Assembly (NCBI RefSeq): GCF_022662015.1
Contig: NZ_JAKMCM010000004.1
Span: 124,001-188,000 of the forward strand
Reading direction: 5' to 3'
Length of the DNA: 64,000 nt
DNA from: Aestuariivivens sediminicola
GTDB taxonomy: Bacteria > Bacteroidota > Bacteroidia > Flavobacteriales > Flavobacteriaceae
The position numbers were made by a program, and so were the translations under genes. A model generated the notes under the pieces. That model was not told where the DNA came from. It ran no database searches and saw nothing but the letters and a program-made list of their open reading frames with translations. Positions 34,452 to 43,676 of this stretch are shown piece by piece (the first letter of the stretch is position 1; every line of letters starts with the position of its first letter).

Positions 34452-35348
34452 ATGCGAAAGGTATTATTTGCTGTACTGACCTTAGGTCTTTTTTTTCAAA
34501 GCTCCTGTGACGATGGAGATATCTTAACCATCGAATTTGATTTTGATGATACCTATAGAAGTTGTGGCGACCTGGTCTTTTACAAAATTAAAAACGACCC
34601 GGCAGAATCGTTGTCCCTGGAGGTCAATGATGTGGATTTTGAGGATCTATTCGATCTTTCGGCCGGAGAGACCCTGGAGCTAAGGTCCAATTCAAATACA
34701 TTCAATTACCGAACCTACAGTAATACCAATTTACCCTCCAACTTATTTTGCAATGCCATTCCCCCCTCCGAGATCACTATAACCGGAGATCGAGAAAGTT
34801 CAAATGATACTGCTATTTTCACGGTCGACCTGGAAGAAGATGACAATGACGGCATACCTGCTGAATTTGAAGATCTGAACGGCAATGGGAACTATGAAGA
34901 TGACGACACCGATGGTGATGGAATTCCAAATTATTTAGATCAGGACGATGATGGGGACAATGTATTTACGACTACGGAGAAGCCCAATTTTTCGGATGAA
35001 GATGGTTTAGCCAATGCTCAAGATACCGATGGCGATGGTACTCCGGATTATCTGGATACCGATGATGATGACGATGGTATTCCTACACGGGATGAGGAAA
35101 GTGTTGAACAGGATAACAACCCTACAAATGACATTAAAGATCCCAATGTGGGAGCTGACTATTTAAATAAAGATGTGAACCTGAGTGTTCCGGCGGTAGC
35201 GTACCGTGAGCACACCATATTTCAGACATTTTCCATTGCCCTCTATATTGAAGATGTGAATTTAGAGATTATAACACAAGATTTTGATTTCGGAATTTTG
35301 GAAGACGGTGCCACTTCCAAAACCAGAAAATTGACTCCTGATTTTTAA
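34452..35348 (+). CDS. lipoprotein with thrombospondin type 3-like calcium repeats
   Basis: 298 residues with lipoprotein signal (FFQSSC). After an N-terminal beta domain (about 25-125) comes a run of Asp-rich repeats (about 130-225): DDNDGIPAEFED, DTDGDGIPNYLDQDDDGD, DTDGDGTPDYLDTDDDDDG, spaced as in thrombospondin type 3 repeats, which bind calcium and stiffen extracellular proteins. A last beta domain follows. Its final four bases overlap the end of the convergent Smr gene. Likely exposed on the surface; function unknown. Confidence 0.87.
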   Translation: MRKVLFAVLTLGLFFQSSCDDGDILTIEFDFDDTYRSCGDLVFYKIKNDPAESLSLEVNDVDFEDLFDLSAGETLELRSNSNTFNYRTYSNTNLPSNLFCNAIPPSEITITGDRESSNDTAIFTVDLEEDDNDGIPAEFEDLNGNGNYEDDDTDGDGIPNYLDQDDDGDNVFTTTEKPNFSDEDGLANAQDTDGDGTPDYLDTDDDDDGIPTRDEESVEQDNNPTNDIKDPNVGADYLNKDVNLSVPAVAYREHTIFQTFSIALYIEDVNLEIITQDFDFGILEDGATSKTRKLTPDF

Positions 35349-35914
35349 TTTTTAGGATTTGCATTTTGGTAAATATAAACTTCTGTGGCCCCGGATCCGT
35401 ATTTCTGATAGTTGGCATCATAAAACCTTAGATTATCGTAGCGCTTAAACAGATACTCCAGTTCCAGTCTTAATACACCCTCTCCTACCCCGTGAATAAA
35501 GACGATTCGTTGAATGCGTTTATTCATAGCAAATTCCAATTTGCGTTTTGCGGTATCCAGTTGTAGGTTCAACATGTCATGCTTAGACATACCTTTGGTA
35601 GAATCTATCAATTGATGAATATGAAGGTCCACTTCCATGGCAGGAGCGCTACCTTGCTTCGTCTTTTTTACAGGCCGTTTTCTTATGGGATGTTCCGCTT
35701 TTTGAGCTATGACGTCAGCCACTTCATCTGATGACATCAGGTCACTATGAAAGGCCTTGTCCTTTGGTTTTAGAATTAGAGCAGCATACGGAAAATCCAA
35801 TACAAATCCATCTTTTGTTTCTATAGAGACATGCGTATCATGAACGGCTCTTACCACACCGGTTAAATCCTCATCTAATACGACCACTATATCTCCCAAT
35901 TTAAAGGACATCAT
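35345..35914 (-). CDS. Smr-domain protein (DUF2027/MutS2-related)
   Basis: 189 residues: an N-terminal SH3/Tudor-like domain (1-50, FKLGDIVVVLDEDLTGVV), a basic linker, and a C-terminal Smr domain (about 95-185) with EVDLHIHQL, IVFIHGVGEGVLR and the GSGATEVYI end. The DxHxH and HGxGxG motifs mark nuclease-type Smr domains; possible targets are branched DNA or mRNA on stalled ribosomes. Convergent, 4-bp overlap with the TSP3 lipoprotein gene. MutS2 ATPase parts are absent. Confidence 0.88.
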   Translation of the reverse strand: MMSFKLGDIVVVLDEDLTGVVRAVHDTHVSIETKDGFVLDFPYAALILKPKDKAFHSDLMSSDEVADVIAQKAEHPIRKRPVKKTKQGSAPAMEVDLHIHQLIDSTKGMSKHDMLNLQLDTAKRKLEFAMNKRIQRIVFIHGVGEGVLRLELEYLFKRYDNLRFYDANYQKYGSGATEVYIYQNANPKN

Positions 35915-36018
35915 CTAAAATTTATCTCTAAAAGTGAATAAAAGAAGCGTTTTACATGTGTAAAATTCAATTATCATCACCTTTATCACATGCATTTAAA
36001 CCAACGATCTTATTCGAA

Positions 36019-36216
36019 TTATACATCCTTTTCATCAATCTGATCATCCGCATCGCGATCTCGCCGACTCGGAATGGTCCTCGAAATTCGATAAACACCA
36101 ATCATTAAAATGCAAATACCGCCAATTAAAACATATACATTCTGATGCGCTCCAGCCTCGGCATAAATCGCCACAATGGCGCCAATAAGAATCAGCAGGT
36201 AATTTAAATATGTCAT
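36019..36216 (-). CDS. small two-helix membrane protein
   Basis: 65 residues with two transmembrane segments (about 4-20, LNYLLILIGAIVAIYAEAG, and 27-45, VYVLIGGICILMIGVYRI) and a strongly charged C-terminus (RRDRDADDQIDEKD). No known domain. Coding is supported by composition and sensible topology; function unknown. Confidence 0.65.
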   Translation of the reverse strand: MTYLNYLLILIGAIVAIYAEAGAHQNVYVLIGGICILMIGVYRISRTIPSRRDRDADDQIDEKDV

Positions 36217-36318
36217 GTTCTATTAAGGTATTTAGTTGAAAGAGCGGAATGGATTAAATGATCAAATCTTTTACTCATAAGACAAATTTAATATATTAGC
36301 CCTACAATTTTACAATTT

Positions 36319-36603
36319 ATGTCGGGTATTGACGATTACATGTTACCATGCTTGAATAAGAAACTCCTCGGATTTGAATGCCTGGGATGTGGTATGCAGC
36401 GATCGGCATCTTTAGTTCTGAAAGGTGAATTCACAGAGGCCTTTTACATGTATCCCGCTATCTATACACTCATATTATTATTTGTAATAATTGCGATTAA
36501 TCATTTTAATAATTTTAAATATGCCTCCAAAGTAATCACTGTATTGGTCATATTAAATGTTATTATTATAGTTGGAAACTTCGCTATTAAACTAACCCAT
36601 TAA
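36319..36603 (+). CDS. DUF2752 family membrane protein
   Basis: 94 residues. The motif FECLGCGMQRSASLVLKGEF is the DUF2752 signature (GxGCxxCGxxR type), followed by two hydrophobic segments (about 45-65 and 70-90). Function of the family is unknown. It sits 9 bp before the CCC-motif membrane protein, the usual partner in flavobacteria. Confidence 0.88.
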   Translation: MSGIDDYMLPCLNKKLLGFECLGCGMQRSASLVLKGEFTEAFYMYPAIYTLILLFVIIAINHFNNFKYASKVITVLVILNVIIIVGNFAIKLTH

Positions 36604-36612
36604 ACATACATT

Positions 36613-36939
36613 ATGGAACAACAAAAACTCAACACGACTCTAGTTTACGTCCTCGCTATCTTCGGCCTCTTATGCTGCTGTTTTGGTGGATTGGGGTTCA
36701 TCTTATCCGGTATTGCATTTTACATCGCCCACAGCAAATTGAAATCGGTTGAAGACGCCCCGGAAAATTTCGATCCTTCCAGCGTCAAGGCCATGCAAAC
36801 GGCAAAGATTGTAGCGATGGTCATCTTAATAATTAACATCTTATATTTAGTGATGACCATATACAGAATTGCAACAGTCGGATGGGATGAAATCATGAGT
36901 CAATCTCAGGAGATCATGGAGCAAATGCAAAATCAATAA
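36613..36939 (+). CDS. CCC-motif membrane protein
   Basis: 108 residues with two transmembrane segments (about 10-38 and 64-85); the first holds the LLCCCFGGLGFILSGIAF run of three consecutive cysteines that names this small family. C-terminal charged helix. Likely co-transcribed with DUF2752. Function unknown. Confidence 0.82.
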   Translation: MEQQKLNTTLVYVLAIFGLLCCCFGGLGFILSGIAFYIAHSKLKSVEDAPENFDPSSVKAMQTAKIVAMVILIINILYLVMTIYRIATVGWDEIMSQSQEIMEQMQNQ

Positions 36940-36951
36940 ATAGTATATATC

Positions 36952-36990
36952 GGGCTATCTTTAAAATAAGTGCAATTTTACAGATAGCCC
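36952..36990. terminator. hairpin between convergent genes
   Basis: GGGCTATCT / AGATAGCCC, 9-bp stem with a 21-base loop. T tracts are poor on both sides, so it is a terminator-like hairpin rather than a textbook one. Confidence 0.5.
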
Positions 36991-36998
36991 TATCTTAT

Positions 36999-38240
36999 TT
37001 AAGTTCTGAAGGCTTTCAATGTATTTCCAATAATAGCAATGCATTCCATTAACTGATCCTGGGTCATTACCAAAGGAGGTGCAAAACGGATTATATTGCC
37101 ATGCGTTGGTTTGGCCAACAAGCCATTGTCCCTAAGTTTCATGCATATATCCCATGCGGTTGAACTGTCTTCAGAATCGTTTATAACAATAGCATTTAAA
37201 AGCCCTTTGCCCCTAACGAGTCTCACCAGGTCCGTTGTATCCACAAGATCCTGCATGGCAGCTCTGAAGAGTTCACCCAATCGTTCAGCATTTTCGGCCA
37301 AATGTTCTTCTTCTACGACCTTCAAAGCGGCCTTTGCCACTGCACATGCCAATGGATTGCCACCAAAGGTAGACCCGTGATTTCCGGGTCTGATGACGGT
37401 CATGATCTCATTATCAGCCAATACAGCTGATACCGGAATAACACCACCCGAAAGAGCCTTCCCCAAAATAAGAATATCAGGTTTGATACCGCAATGGTCT
37501 ACAGCGAGTAATTTACCGGTTCGCGCAACACCGGTCTGCACTTCATCTGCCACAAAGAGCACATTATTTTCTTTACAGAGTGTATAGGCCTCCTTAATAT
37601 AATTTTTATCTGGCACATAAACCCCGGCTTCACCTTGTATGGGTTCAACCAGAAAAGCTGCAATGTTTTCATCTTCCAAAACGTCTCTAAGAGCGTCGAT
37701 ATCGTTATATCTAATCGATAGGATTCCCGGTGTAAAAGGTCCAAAATTTTCCGTGGCAACCGGGTCATTGGACGCTGAAATTATGGTCACGGTTCTTCCG
37801 TGAAAATTATTTTGACAAACCACAATTTTAGCATGATTTGCAGGAATTCCCTTCTTTTCATAGCCCCATTTACGGGCCAGTTTAATTGCCGTTTCTACAG
37901 CTTCGGCCCCCGTATTCATTGGCAGTACCTTATCAAAACCAAAGTATTGCGTAATGTATTTTTCATACATACCCAGTTGGTCATTGTAAAAAGCCCTTGA
38001 GGTCAGGGTTAAACGTTCCGCCTGCTGCCTCAAGGCACTGATGATTTTCGGGTGACAGTGGCCCTGGTTTACTGCAGAATAGGCAGACAAAAAATCGTAA
38101 TACCGTTTGCCTTCCACATCCCAAACATACACGCCCTCTCCCCGTGTTAAAACAACCGGGAGCGGATGATAATTTTGGGCACCATACCTGTTCTCTAATG
38201 CAATTGCGTGTTGTGATGTCATGTTTTCTAAAACAGCCAT
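36999..38240 (-). CDS. rocD: ornithine aminotransferase
   Basis: PLP enzyme that converts ornithine and 2-oxoglutarate to glutamate semialdehyde and glutamate, linking arginine and proline metabolism. 413 residues, class III aminotransferase: [26 protein letters not shown] and the PLP lysine in ILGKALSGG (Lys261). High similarity of pattern to RocD rather than ArgD, including the N-terminal [16 protein letters not shown]. Two palindromes lie just upstream. Monocistronic. Confidence 0.95.
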   Translation of the reverse strand: MAVLENMTSQHAIALENRYGAQNYHPLPVVLTRGEGVYVWDVEGKRYYDFLSAYSAVNQGHCHPKIISALRQQAERLTLTSRAFYNDQLGMYEKYITQYFGFDKVLPMNTGAEAVETAIKLARKWGYEKKGIPANHAKIVVCQNNFHGRTVTIISASNDPVATENFGPFTPGILSIRYNDIDALRDVLEDENIAAFLVEPIQGEAGVYVPDKNYIKEAYTLCKENNVLFVADEVQTGVARTGKLLAVDHCGIKPDILILGKALSGGVIPVSAVLADNEIMTVIRPGNHGSTFGGNPLACAVAKAALKVVEEEHLAENAERLGELFRAAMQDLVDTTDLVRLVRGKGLLNAIVINDSEDSSTAWDICMKLRDNGLLAKPTHGNIIRFAPPLVMTQDQLMECIAIIGNTLKAFRT

Positions 38241-38261
38241 TTTATAATCATTTAAAGTTTA

Positions 38262-38300
38262 TGTCTTTGTAAAAGACACCATTTGACACTAATATTAGTG
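38262..38300. promoter_or_regulatory. pair of palindromes upstream of rocD
   Basis: A perfect 14-bp palindrome CACTAATATTAGTG at 38287-38300 (extended by near-symmetric ATTTG / CAAAT flanks) and a 7-bp inverted repeat TGTCTTT / AAAGACA at 38262-38278. They lie 47 and 22 bases before the rocD start codon. They look like an operator plus a leader hairpin. No regulator gene is adjacent. Confidence 0.5.
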
Positions 38301-38466
38301 CAAATACGACTCATTAATTCTCGCTAAGCGAGTAAAATAACCATTCCTACTATACCTTTATCCTTTCGAGAATCCCAATAGTCATCGGGACGAAAATTCA
38401 GCGTGGGAGAGAAATCATCCTTAGATAGGTATGCAAGTTAGTAAATATGCCTTGTATTATAAAATC

Positions 38467-38853
38467 TTACTCAATTATTCTACCTGAAAGTGAAGAAATT
38501 TGTAATTCCATTCTTTTCATTTCTCTCATAAGCGCATTTCTGTGCATTTGCATCCACATATATAGTTTCAACATGCTTATCATGAAAAAGCACAGGATCA
38601 CACCTCCCACCCATATTATGAGGTCGTTTGTATTATTGGTATCAAAGGTTTTTATGATACAATAAATCAATAATCCAAATACAATGGCGATTATAATGTT
38701 TAGCACCAGGGCCAGCCAGGAATTTTTGCCTTTAAACAGACCCCCGAGCATTTGAAATAAATTCTGTTCATCCAGTGCGTCATAAAATTTGGCTTCTTCT
38801 TCGTTTAATGTGTCTTTAATTAATTGGTCAATGTCTTCCATTTTATGCTTCAT
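38467..38853 (-). CDS. DUF6768 family membrane protein
   Basis: 128 residues: an acidic N-terminal segment (DIDQLIKDTLNEEEAKFYDAL), two transmembrane helices (about 46-66 and 79-99) and a C-terminal helix (MREMKRMELQISSL). Matches the DUF6768 family, which in flavobacteria is encoded directly after an ECF sigma gene. It begins 19 bp after the sigma gene here; a regulatory role on that sigma factor is likely but inferred. An alternative start lies 12 bases inside. Confidence 0.8.
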   Translation of the reverse strand: MKHKMEDIDQLIKDTLNEEEAKFYDALDEQNLFQMLGGLFKGKNSWLALVLNIIIAIVFGLLIYCIIKTFDTNNTNDLIIWVGGVILCFFMISMLKLYMWMQMHRNALMREMKRMELQISSLSGRIIE

Positions 38854-38872
38854 AATTCCTAAATTTTATAAG

Positions 38873-39406
38873 TTATTTTAATTTTTCTCTGGCATGATAT
38901 AATCTGGATTTGGCTGTCCCTACCGATATGTCCAGTATCGTACTGATGTCCTTTAGGGAATACTCCTGAACATAGAACAATCTTATAACCTGTTGTTGCC
39001 GATGGGGTAATCGGTAAACAGCGTCTAAGATGTGCTGTTTAATATTATCGTTATCAGCACTTTCAGATCCATCTTTTTCGTTGGTGTCTATTTGCTGTCG
39101 CAATTGATTCTGCATGGTCTCAATCTTGTTCATGGCCTTTAGGGCATCAATGGACTTGGTATAAACGATTCGAGAAGCCCATGAACCAAAACTATAGGGA
39201 TCCTTGAGCTTGCTTATGTTATTTATTATGGTATGCCAGGAGTCTTGTGCAATATCCTTTGCCAGATCGGCATCTTTCACTACCCAATAGGCCTTATCAC
39301 AGAAGGTTCTATGCCAACGTCGTACTAATTTTATTAAAGCCCCTTGTTGACCTGACTGCCATTCTAAAACCAATTTACCATCAATTATACGATCGTTCTT
39401 ACCCAT
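38873..39406 (-). CDS. RNA polymerase ECF-type sigma factor
   Basis: 177 residues with region 2 (about 20-85; ADLAKDIAQDSWHTII, SFGSWASRIVYTKSID) and region 4 (about 120-177; LPHRQQQVIRLFYVQEYSLKDIS and SVGTAKSRLYHAREKL). ECF layout without regions 1.1 and 3. Unrelated in detail to the other ECF factor at 5.8 kb. Paired with DUF6768. Confidence 0.9.
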   Translation of the reverse strand: MGKNDRIIDGKLVLEWQSGQQGALIKLVRRWHRTFCDKAYWVVKDADLAKDIAQDSWHTIINNISKLKDPYSFGSWASRIVYTKSIDALKAMNKIETMQNQLRQQIDTNEKDGSESADNDNIKQHILDAVYRLPHRQQQVIRLFYVQEYSLKDISTILDISVGTAKSRLYHAREKLK

Positions 39407-39558
39407 TTAAAAAGCGCTTAGCTTAACTACCAGCATTTACAGTGTGACTCCATATTATAGACTTCAAAAAATAAAATAGGTTCAATTATTTTTTCATATT
39501 CGACTCAAAATCATTTAAAGTTAATAGTTTTATTTAACGCGATTAGTATTTTTGCAGC

Positions 39559-40983
39559 ATGCCACGAAGAAAAAGCGGAAAACAACATTTTGAAAACATC
39601 GAAGTACTTGACGCAGGAGCAAAAGGGAAAAGCATTGCAAAGGCGCCGGATGGGAAAGTCATATTTTTGCCCAATGCCGTTCCCGGAGATGTTGTGGACG
39701 TGCAGACCTTTAAAAAACGTAAGGCGTATTATGAAGGTAAGGCCATTAATTTCCATACCCTCTCGCAAAAGCGTACCGAACCGGAATGCCGGCATTTTGG
39801 AGTTTGTGGTGGATGTAAATGGCAAAACATGGCCTATGAATATCAGTTGTTTTATAAGCAAAAGGAGGTGATTAACAATTTAACCCGTATTGGTCATATC
39901 ACCTTACCCGAGGTCTTACCCATTATTGGTTCGAAGAAACACTATTACTACCGAAACAAGATGGAATTTTCCTTTAGTGACAGCCGTTGGTTATCCCAGG
40001 AGGAAATTGAATCTCAGGCAGCGATAGACAATAAAAATGCACTCGGCTTTCATATCCCCGGAATGTGGGACAAAATACTGGATATTGAGCACTGTCACCT
40101 GCAAGCCGATCCGTCAAATGCCATTAGGAATGCCGTAAAACAGTTTGCCATCAAAAACGATTTGGAATTCTTTAATACGCGTCATCAGACCGGGTTTCTT
40201 CGAACTATGATGATTCGAACATCAAGCACAGGTGAACTCATGGTATTAATTCAGTTCTTTAAGGATCATGTTGCCAAACGCGAATTGCTGCTTGATTATA
40301 TCAGTGGAGCATTTCCTGAGATCACCTCCTTACTCTATGTCATTAATACAAAAGCAAACGATACCATCTATGATCAGGACATATTTTGCTATAAAGGAAA
40401 AGATCATATTAATGAAGAAATGGAGGGTTTACGATTTAAGATCAATGCAAAATCCTTTTATCAGACCAACTCAGAACAGGCTTATGCCTTATATAAATTA
40501 GTACGCGATTTTGCCGGATTGTCAGGATCGGAATTGGTATACGATTTGTATACCGGTACAGGAACCATAGCACAGTTTATTGCCAATAGGGCGAAGAAGG
40601 TCATTGGTATTGAATCGGTTCCGGATGCCATAAGCGCTGCCAAGGAAAATGCACAACAGAATAAAATTGATAATGCGGACTTTTTCGTTGGAGATATGAA
40701 ACACCTGTTTAACGACCAATTTATAAGTATTCATGGGCGTCCGGATGTTATTATTACCGATCCTCCACGTGATGGCATGCATAAAGATGTCGTACAGCAA
40801 ATACTGAATATTAGTCCTAAAAAAGTCGTTTACGTAAGTTGTAACAGTGCTACTCAGGCCAGGGATCTGGCATTGATGAATGCTATTTACAAGGTTACAA
40901 AGACTCAGGCTGTCGATATGTTTCCACAGACATATCATGTCGAAAATGTCGTACTTTTGGAACGTCGAGAAACTGATAATTAA
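39559..40983 (+). CDS. rlmD: 23S rRNA (uracil-1939-C5)-methyltransferase
   Basis: 474 residues. N-terminal TRAM domain (about 1-60), an Fe-S cluster cysteine set (ECRHFGVCGGCKWQ), then the SAM-dependent methyltransferase domain with LYTGTGTIAQF, ITDPPRDGM and the catalytic-cysteine motif VYVSCNSATQARDL. It modifies U1939 of 23S rRNA. A -7-like TATTTTTG lies at 39547-39554 immediately before ATG. Followed by DUF6452 and DUF6048 genes in the usual flavobacterial order. Confidence 0.94.
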   Translation: MPRRKSGKQHFENIEVLDAGAKGKSIAKAPDGKVIFLPNAVPGDVVDVQTFKKRKAYYEGKAINFHTLSQKRTEPECRHFGVCGGCKWQNMAYEYQLFYKQKEVINNLTRIGHITLPEVLPIIGSKKHYYYRNKMEFSFSDSRWLSQEEIESQAAIDNKNALGFHIPGMWDKILDIEHCHLQADPSNAIRNAVKQFAIKNDLEFFNTRHQTGFLRTMMIRTSSTGELMVLIQFFKDHVAKRELLLDYISGAFPEITSLLYVINTKANDTIYDQDIFCYKGKDHINEEMEGLRFKINAKSFYQTNSEQAYALYKLVRDFAGLSGSELVYDLYTGTGTIAQFIANRAKKVIGIESVPDAISAAKENAQQNKIDNADFFVGDMKHLFNDQFISIHGRPDVIITDPPRDGMHKDVVQQILNISPKKVVYVSCNSATQARDLALMNAIYKVTKTQAVDMFPQTYHVENVVLLERRETDN

Positions 40984-40987
40984 CCTT

Positions 40988-41527
40988 ATGAAAAGCATAC
41001 GCCTCCTTCTGTTCGTATTGATTGGTCTTAGTCATTTTGGTTGTGAACGAGATGATATCTGCCCAGAAAATACGCCTACCACCCCACGGTTAATCATTGA
41101 CTTATATGATTTTGCCATTCAGGAAGAACAAAAAAATGTATTTGACTTTCGTGTACAGGGCATAGATAATGATGCCGTATTACCGGGGTATAACGTTATA
41201 GGGGCAACGAATAAGATCGTTTTGCCCTTACGAACAGATGCGAACGTGACGGCATACCGGCTTCATATCAACTACAGCATAAACGATAACGGAACTCCGG
41301 ATAATCCAGATGATGACTTTACAGAAGGTAACGAGGATATCATTTCAATAAGCTATTCTACCGAATCGATTTATGTCTCTCGAGCTTGCGGTTATAAGAC
41401 CGTATTCAGGAATGTGACCCTTACTGTAAATAATGATGCTGATAATTGGATAAAATTGAAAGAATCGCTAACCGACAATCAATCTATTGAAGATGAAACG
41501 ACGACACACTTTAATTTATACCATTAA
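40988..41527 (+). CDS. DUF6452 family exported lipoprotein
   Basis: 179 residues from ATG 40988, with a lipoprotein signal (LIGLSHFGC). The rest is beta-rich with conserved Cys (ERDDICPEN, RACGYKT). It begins 4 bp after the rlmD stop and its end overlaps the start of the DUF6048 gene by 35 bp, so the three genes form one transcription unit. No biochemical function known. Confidence 0.85.
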   Translation: MKSIRLLLFVLIGLSHFGCERDDICPENTPTTPRLIIDLYDFAIQEEQKNVFDFRVQGIDNDAVLPGYNVIGATNKIVLPLRTDANVTAYRLHINYSINDNGTPDNPDDDFTEGNEDIISISYSTESIYVSRACGYKTVFRNVTLTVNNDADNWIKLKESLTDNQSIEDETTTHFNLYH

Positions 41528-42230
41528 GACGGGACTCATGGTTCTGCTGTTTTGTGTGTCCTCCCAAGCACAGAATGATAGTTTACCCGCTATACCCCAG
41601 GATTCGGTTACCTATAAATTAAAATATGGTCTGCGTTTAGGTGGTGACCTGGGCAAACTCATTCGCTCATTTGTCGATGATGATTACAGCGGCTTCGAGG
41701 TGGTTGCAGATTATCGCCTGAAGAACAGACTTTATGTTGCAGGTGAACTCGGTGTTGAAGAAAAAAGTACCATCACAGATTATCTCAACGTTACGACCTC
41801 AGGTAGTTATTTAAAGGGTGGTATTGATTATAATTTATACCAGAACTGGTTGGACATGGATAATATGATTTATTCGGGGTTCCGACTTGGTGCCAGTACC
41901 TTTAGCCATACGAGAAATTCATTTCAAATTTACAGTACCGACCAGTATTGGGCACCGCAGTTCAGTTCTTCGGAAAGTGAGAAGTTTAGTGGGCTAACGG
42001 CCATGTGGATTGAAATAATCATCGGTATAAAGGCGGAACTTTTCAACAATTTATACCTGGGCTTAAATGTGCAACTCAAAGGGCTTATCAGTGAAACCGA
42101 ACCAACCGGATTTGAAAATCTCTACATTCCGGGTTTCAATAAAACTTACGATACCAGCGGTATAGGTGTGGGATATGGCTATACCCTATCCTACCGTATT
42201 CCATTGTACAGTAAAAATAAATCGAATTAA
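41493..42230 (+). CDS. DUF6048 family outer-membrane barrel protein
   Basis: 245 residues from ATG 41493, signal peptide to about residue 24 (SSQAQ). Alternating strands (YGLRLGGDLGKLI, YVAGELGVEE, YSGFRLGASTF, LYLGLNVQLKG) and a C-terminal YRIPLYSK suggest an outer-membrane beta barrel. It overlaps the DUF6452 gene and is probably a partner of it in the envelope. Function unknown. Confidence 0.83.
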   Translation: MKRRHTLIYTIKTGLMVLLFCVSSQAQNDSLPAIPQDSVTYKLKYGLRLGGDLGKLIRSFVDDDYSGFEVVADYRLKNRLYVAGELGVEEKSTITDYLNVTTSGSYLKGGIDYNLYQNWLDMDNMIYSGFRLGASTFSHTRNSFQIYSTDQYWAPQFSSSESEKFSGLTAMWIEIIIGIKAELFNNLYLGLNVQLKGLISETEPTGFENLYIPGFNKTYDTSGIGVGYGYTLSYRIPLYSKNKSN

Positions 42231-42376
42231 GTTTTAGGTAAGTAATGGAAAAAGTTTAAACCCTTTTGAGATAAGCGGTTTAAAAGGCAGGAATTGCTGT
42301 TATCAATTTTAGAACACCCCACTGGGCGAATAGCAAATCATAAAAAAGAGGGAACTGAACTGTAATTCATTAAAAA

Positions 42377-43471
42377 TTAGACATTAAAAAGGAAGTGCAT
42401 CACGTCACCATCCTTAACGACATAGTTCTTTCCTTCAACACGCATTTTACCCGCCTCTTTCACTTTGGCCTCACTCCCATAGTGAACGTAATCATTATAG
42501 GCTATAACTTCAGCCCGAATGAATCCTTTTTCAAAATCGGTATGTATAACCCCGGCTGCCTGGGGTGCTGTTGCCCCGACTGTAACCGTCCAGGCACGAA
42601 CCTCCTTAACACCCGCAGTAAAATACGTCTGCTGATTTAGCAGTTTGTATGCGCCGCGAATGAGTTTGGAAGAACCGGGTTCTTCAAGACCCATATCCTC
42701 CAAAAATAATTGACGCTCGTCATAATCGTCCAATTCGTTAATGTCGGCCTCTGTTCCTACCGCCAAAACCAAAACTTCGGCCCGTTCTCCCTTAACCGCT
42801 TCTTTAATCAAATCGACATACCGATTTCCAGTCACTGCAGAGGCTTCATCGACATTGCATATGTACATCACCGGTTTATCTGTTAGGCATTGCAAAGGCT
42901 TTACATAATCATTATAATCATCTTCGCTAAACGCTAAGGCACGAACTGAGGTACCCGTTTCCAAACCTGATTTTAGCTTGTCGAGGACGGCCTCTTCCTT
43001 TTGCGCCTCTTTATTACCTGTTTTTGCCGCCCTTCGCACCTTATCCAGCTTTTTTTCGACAGTTTCCAGATCTTTGAGTTGTAATTCCATATCGATGGTC
43101 TCCTTGTCCCGAATAGGATCAATACTTCCGTCTACATGTACAATATTATCGTTGTCAAAGCAGCGCAACACGTGCAAAATAGCATCAGTCTCTCTGATAT
43201 TTCCCAGGAATTGATTACCCAGACCTTCACCTTTACTGGCCCCTTTTACTAAACCCGCTATATCGACGATCTCAACGGTTGCTGGCACAACACGCTCCGG
43301 TTTTACAAGAGATTCCAATGTTTGAAGTCGCTGATCCGGAACATTTACAACACCAATATTCGGTTCGATTGTACAAAATGGAAAATTTGCACTTTGTGCT
43401 TTGGCGTTGGACAGACAATTAAACAAAGTCGATTTTCCCACATTTGGTAATCCTACAATACCTGCTTTCAT
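42377..43471 (-). CDS. ychF: redox-regulated ATPase YchF
   Basis: Obg-family P-loop protein that prefers ATP and binds ribosomes; involved in oxidative-stress responses. 364 residues: P-loop GLPNVGKST (7-15), switch [13 protein letters not shown]-type recognition motif (YICNVDEAS), a helical insertion with coiled coil, and the C-terminal TGS domain ending DVMHFLFNV. Full length. A promoter-like -7 lies upstream. Confidence 0.96.
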   Translation of the reverse strand: MKAGIVGLPNVGKSTLFNCLSNAKAQSANFPFCTIEPNIGVVNVPDQRLQTLESLVKPERVVPATVEIVDIAGLVKGASKGEGLGNQFLGNIRETDAILHVLRCFDNDNIVHVDGSIDPIRDKETIDMELQLKDLETVEKKLDKVRRAAKTGNKEAQKEEAVLDKLKSGLETGTSVRALAFSEDDYNDYVKPLQCLTDKPVMYICNVDEASAVTGNRYVDLIKEAVKGERAEVLVLAVGTEADINELDDYDERQLFLEDMGLEEPGSSKLIRGAYKLLNQQTYFTAGVKEVRAWTVTVGATAPQAAGVIHTDFEKGFIRAEVIAYNDYVHYGSEAKVKEAGKMRVEGKNYVVKDGDVMHFLFNV

Positions 43472-43515
43472 AACATTACATATATTTTATTTGGGCCCGA
43501 TTTCACAAGCAGGTG

Positions 43516-43545
43516 CAAAGATATATTATATTAAATGTTTTTCAG
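43516..43545 (-). promoter_or_regulatory. likely ychF promoter
   Basis: Minus strand: TATCTTTG (43523-43516) is a perfect -7; with a 19-bp spacer the -33 triplet is CTG instead of TTG. Confidence 0.5.
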
Positions 43546-43676
43546 TAATTTTTTATACACCGAATAATATATAAATGATTTACAGAACATTTTAAAAACA
43601 GAAAAAAAGATACGCTGTTTAGTCTCAAACAAAAGTTTAAACTATATTAGTGTAACTAACTCAAAAATATGTACTT

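Noticed and set aside
38380-38430. Possible second copy of the dispersed repeat seen near 50843-50880
   Set aside because: Similarity is limited to short GC-rich pieces such as TCGGGA; not enough to define a repeat family.
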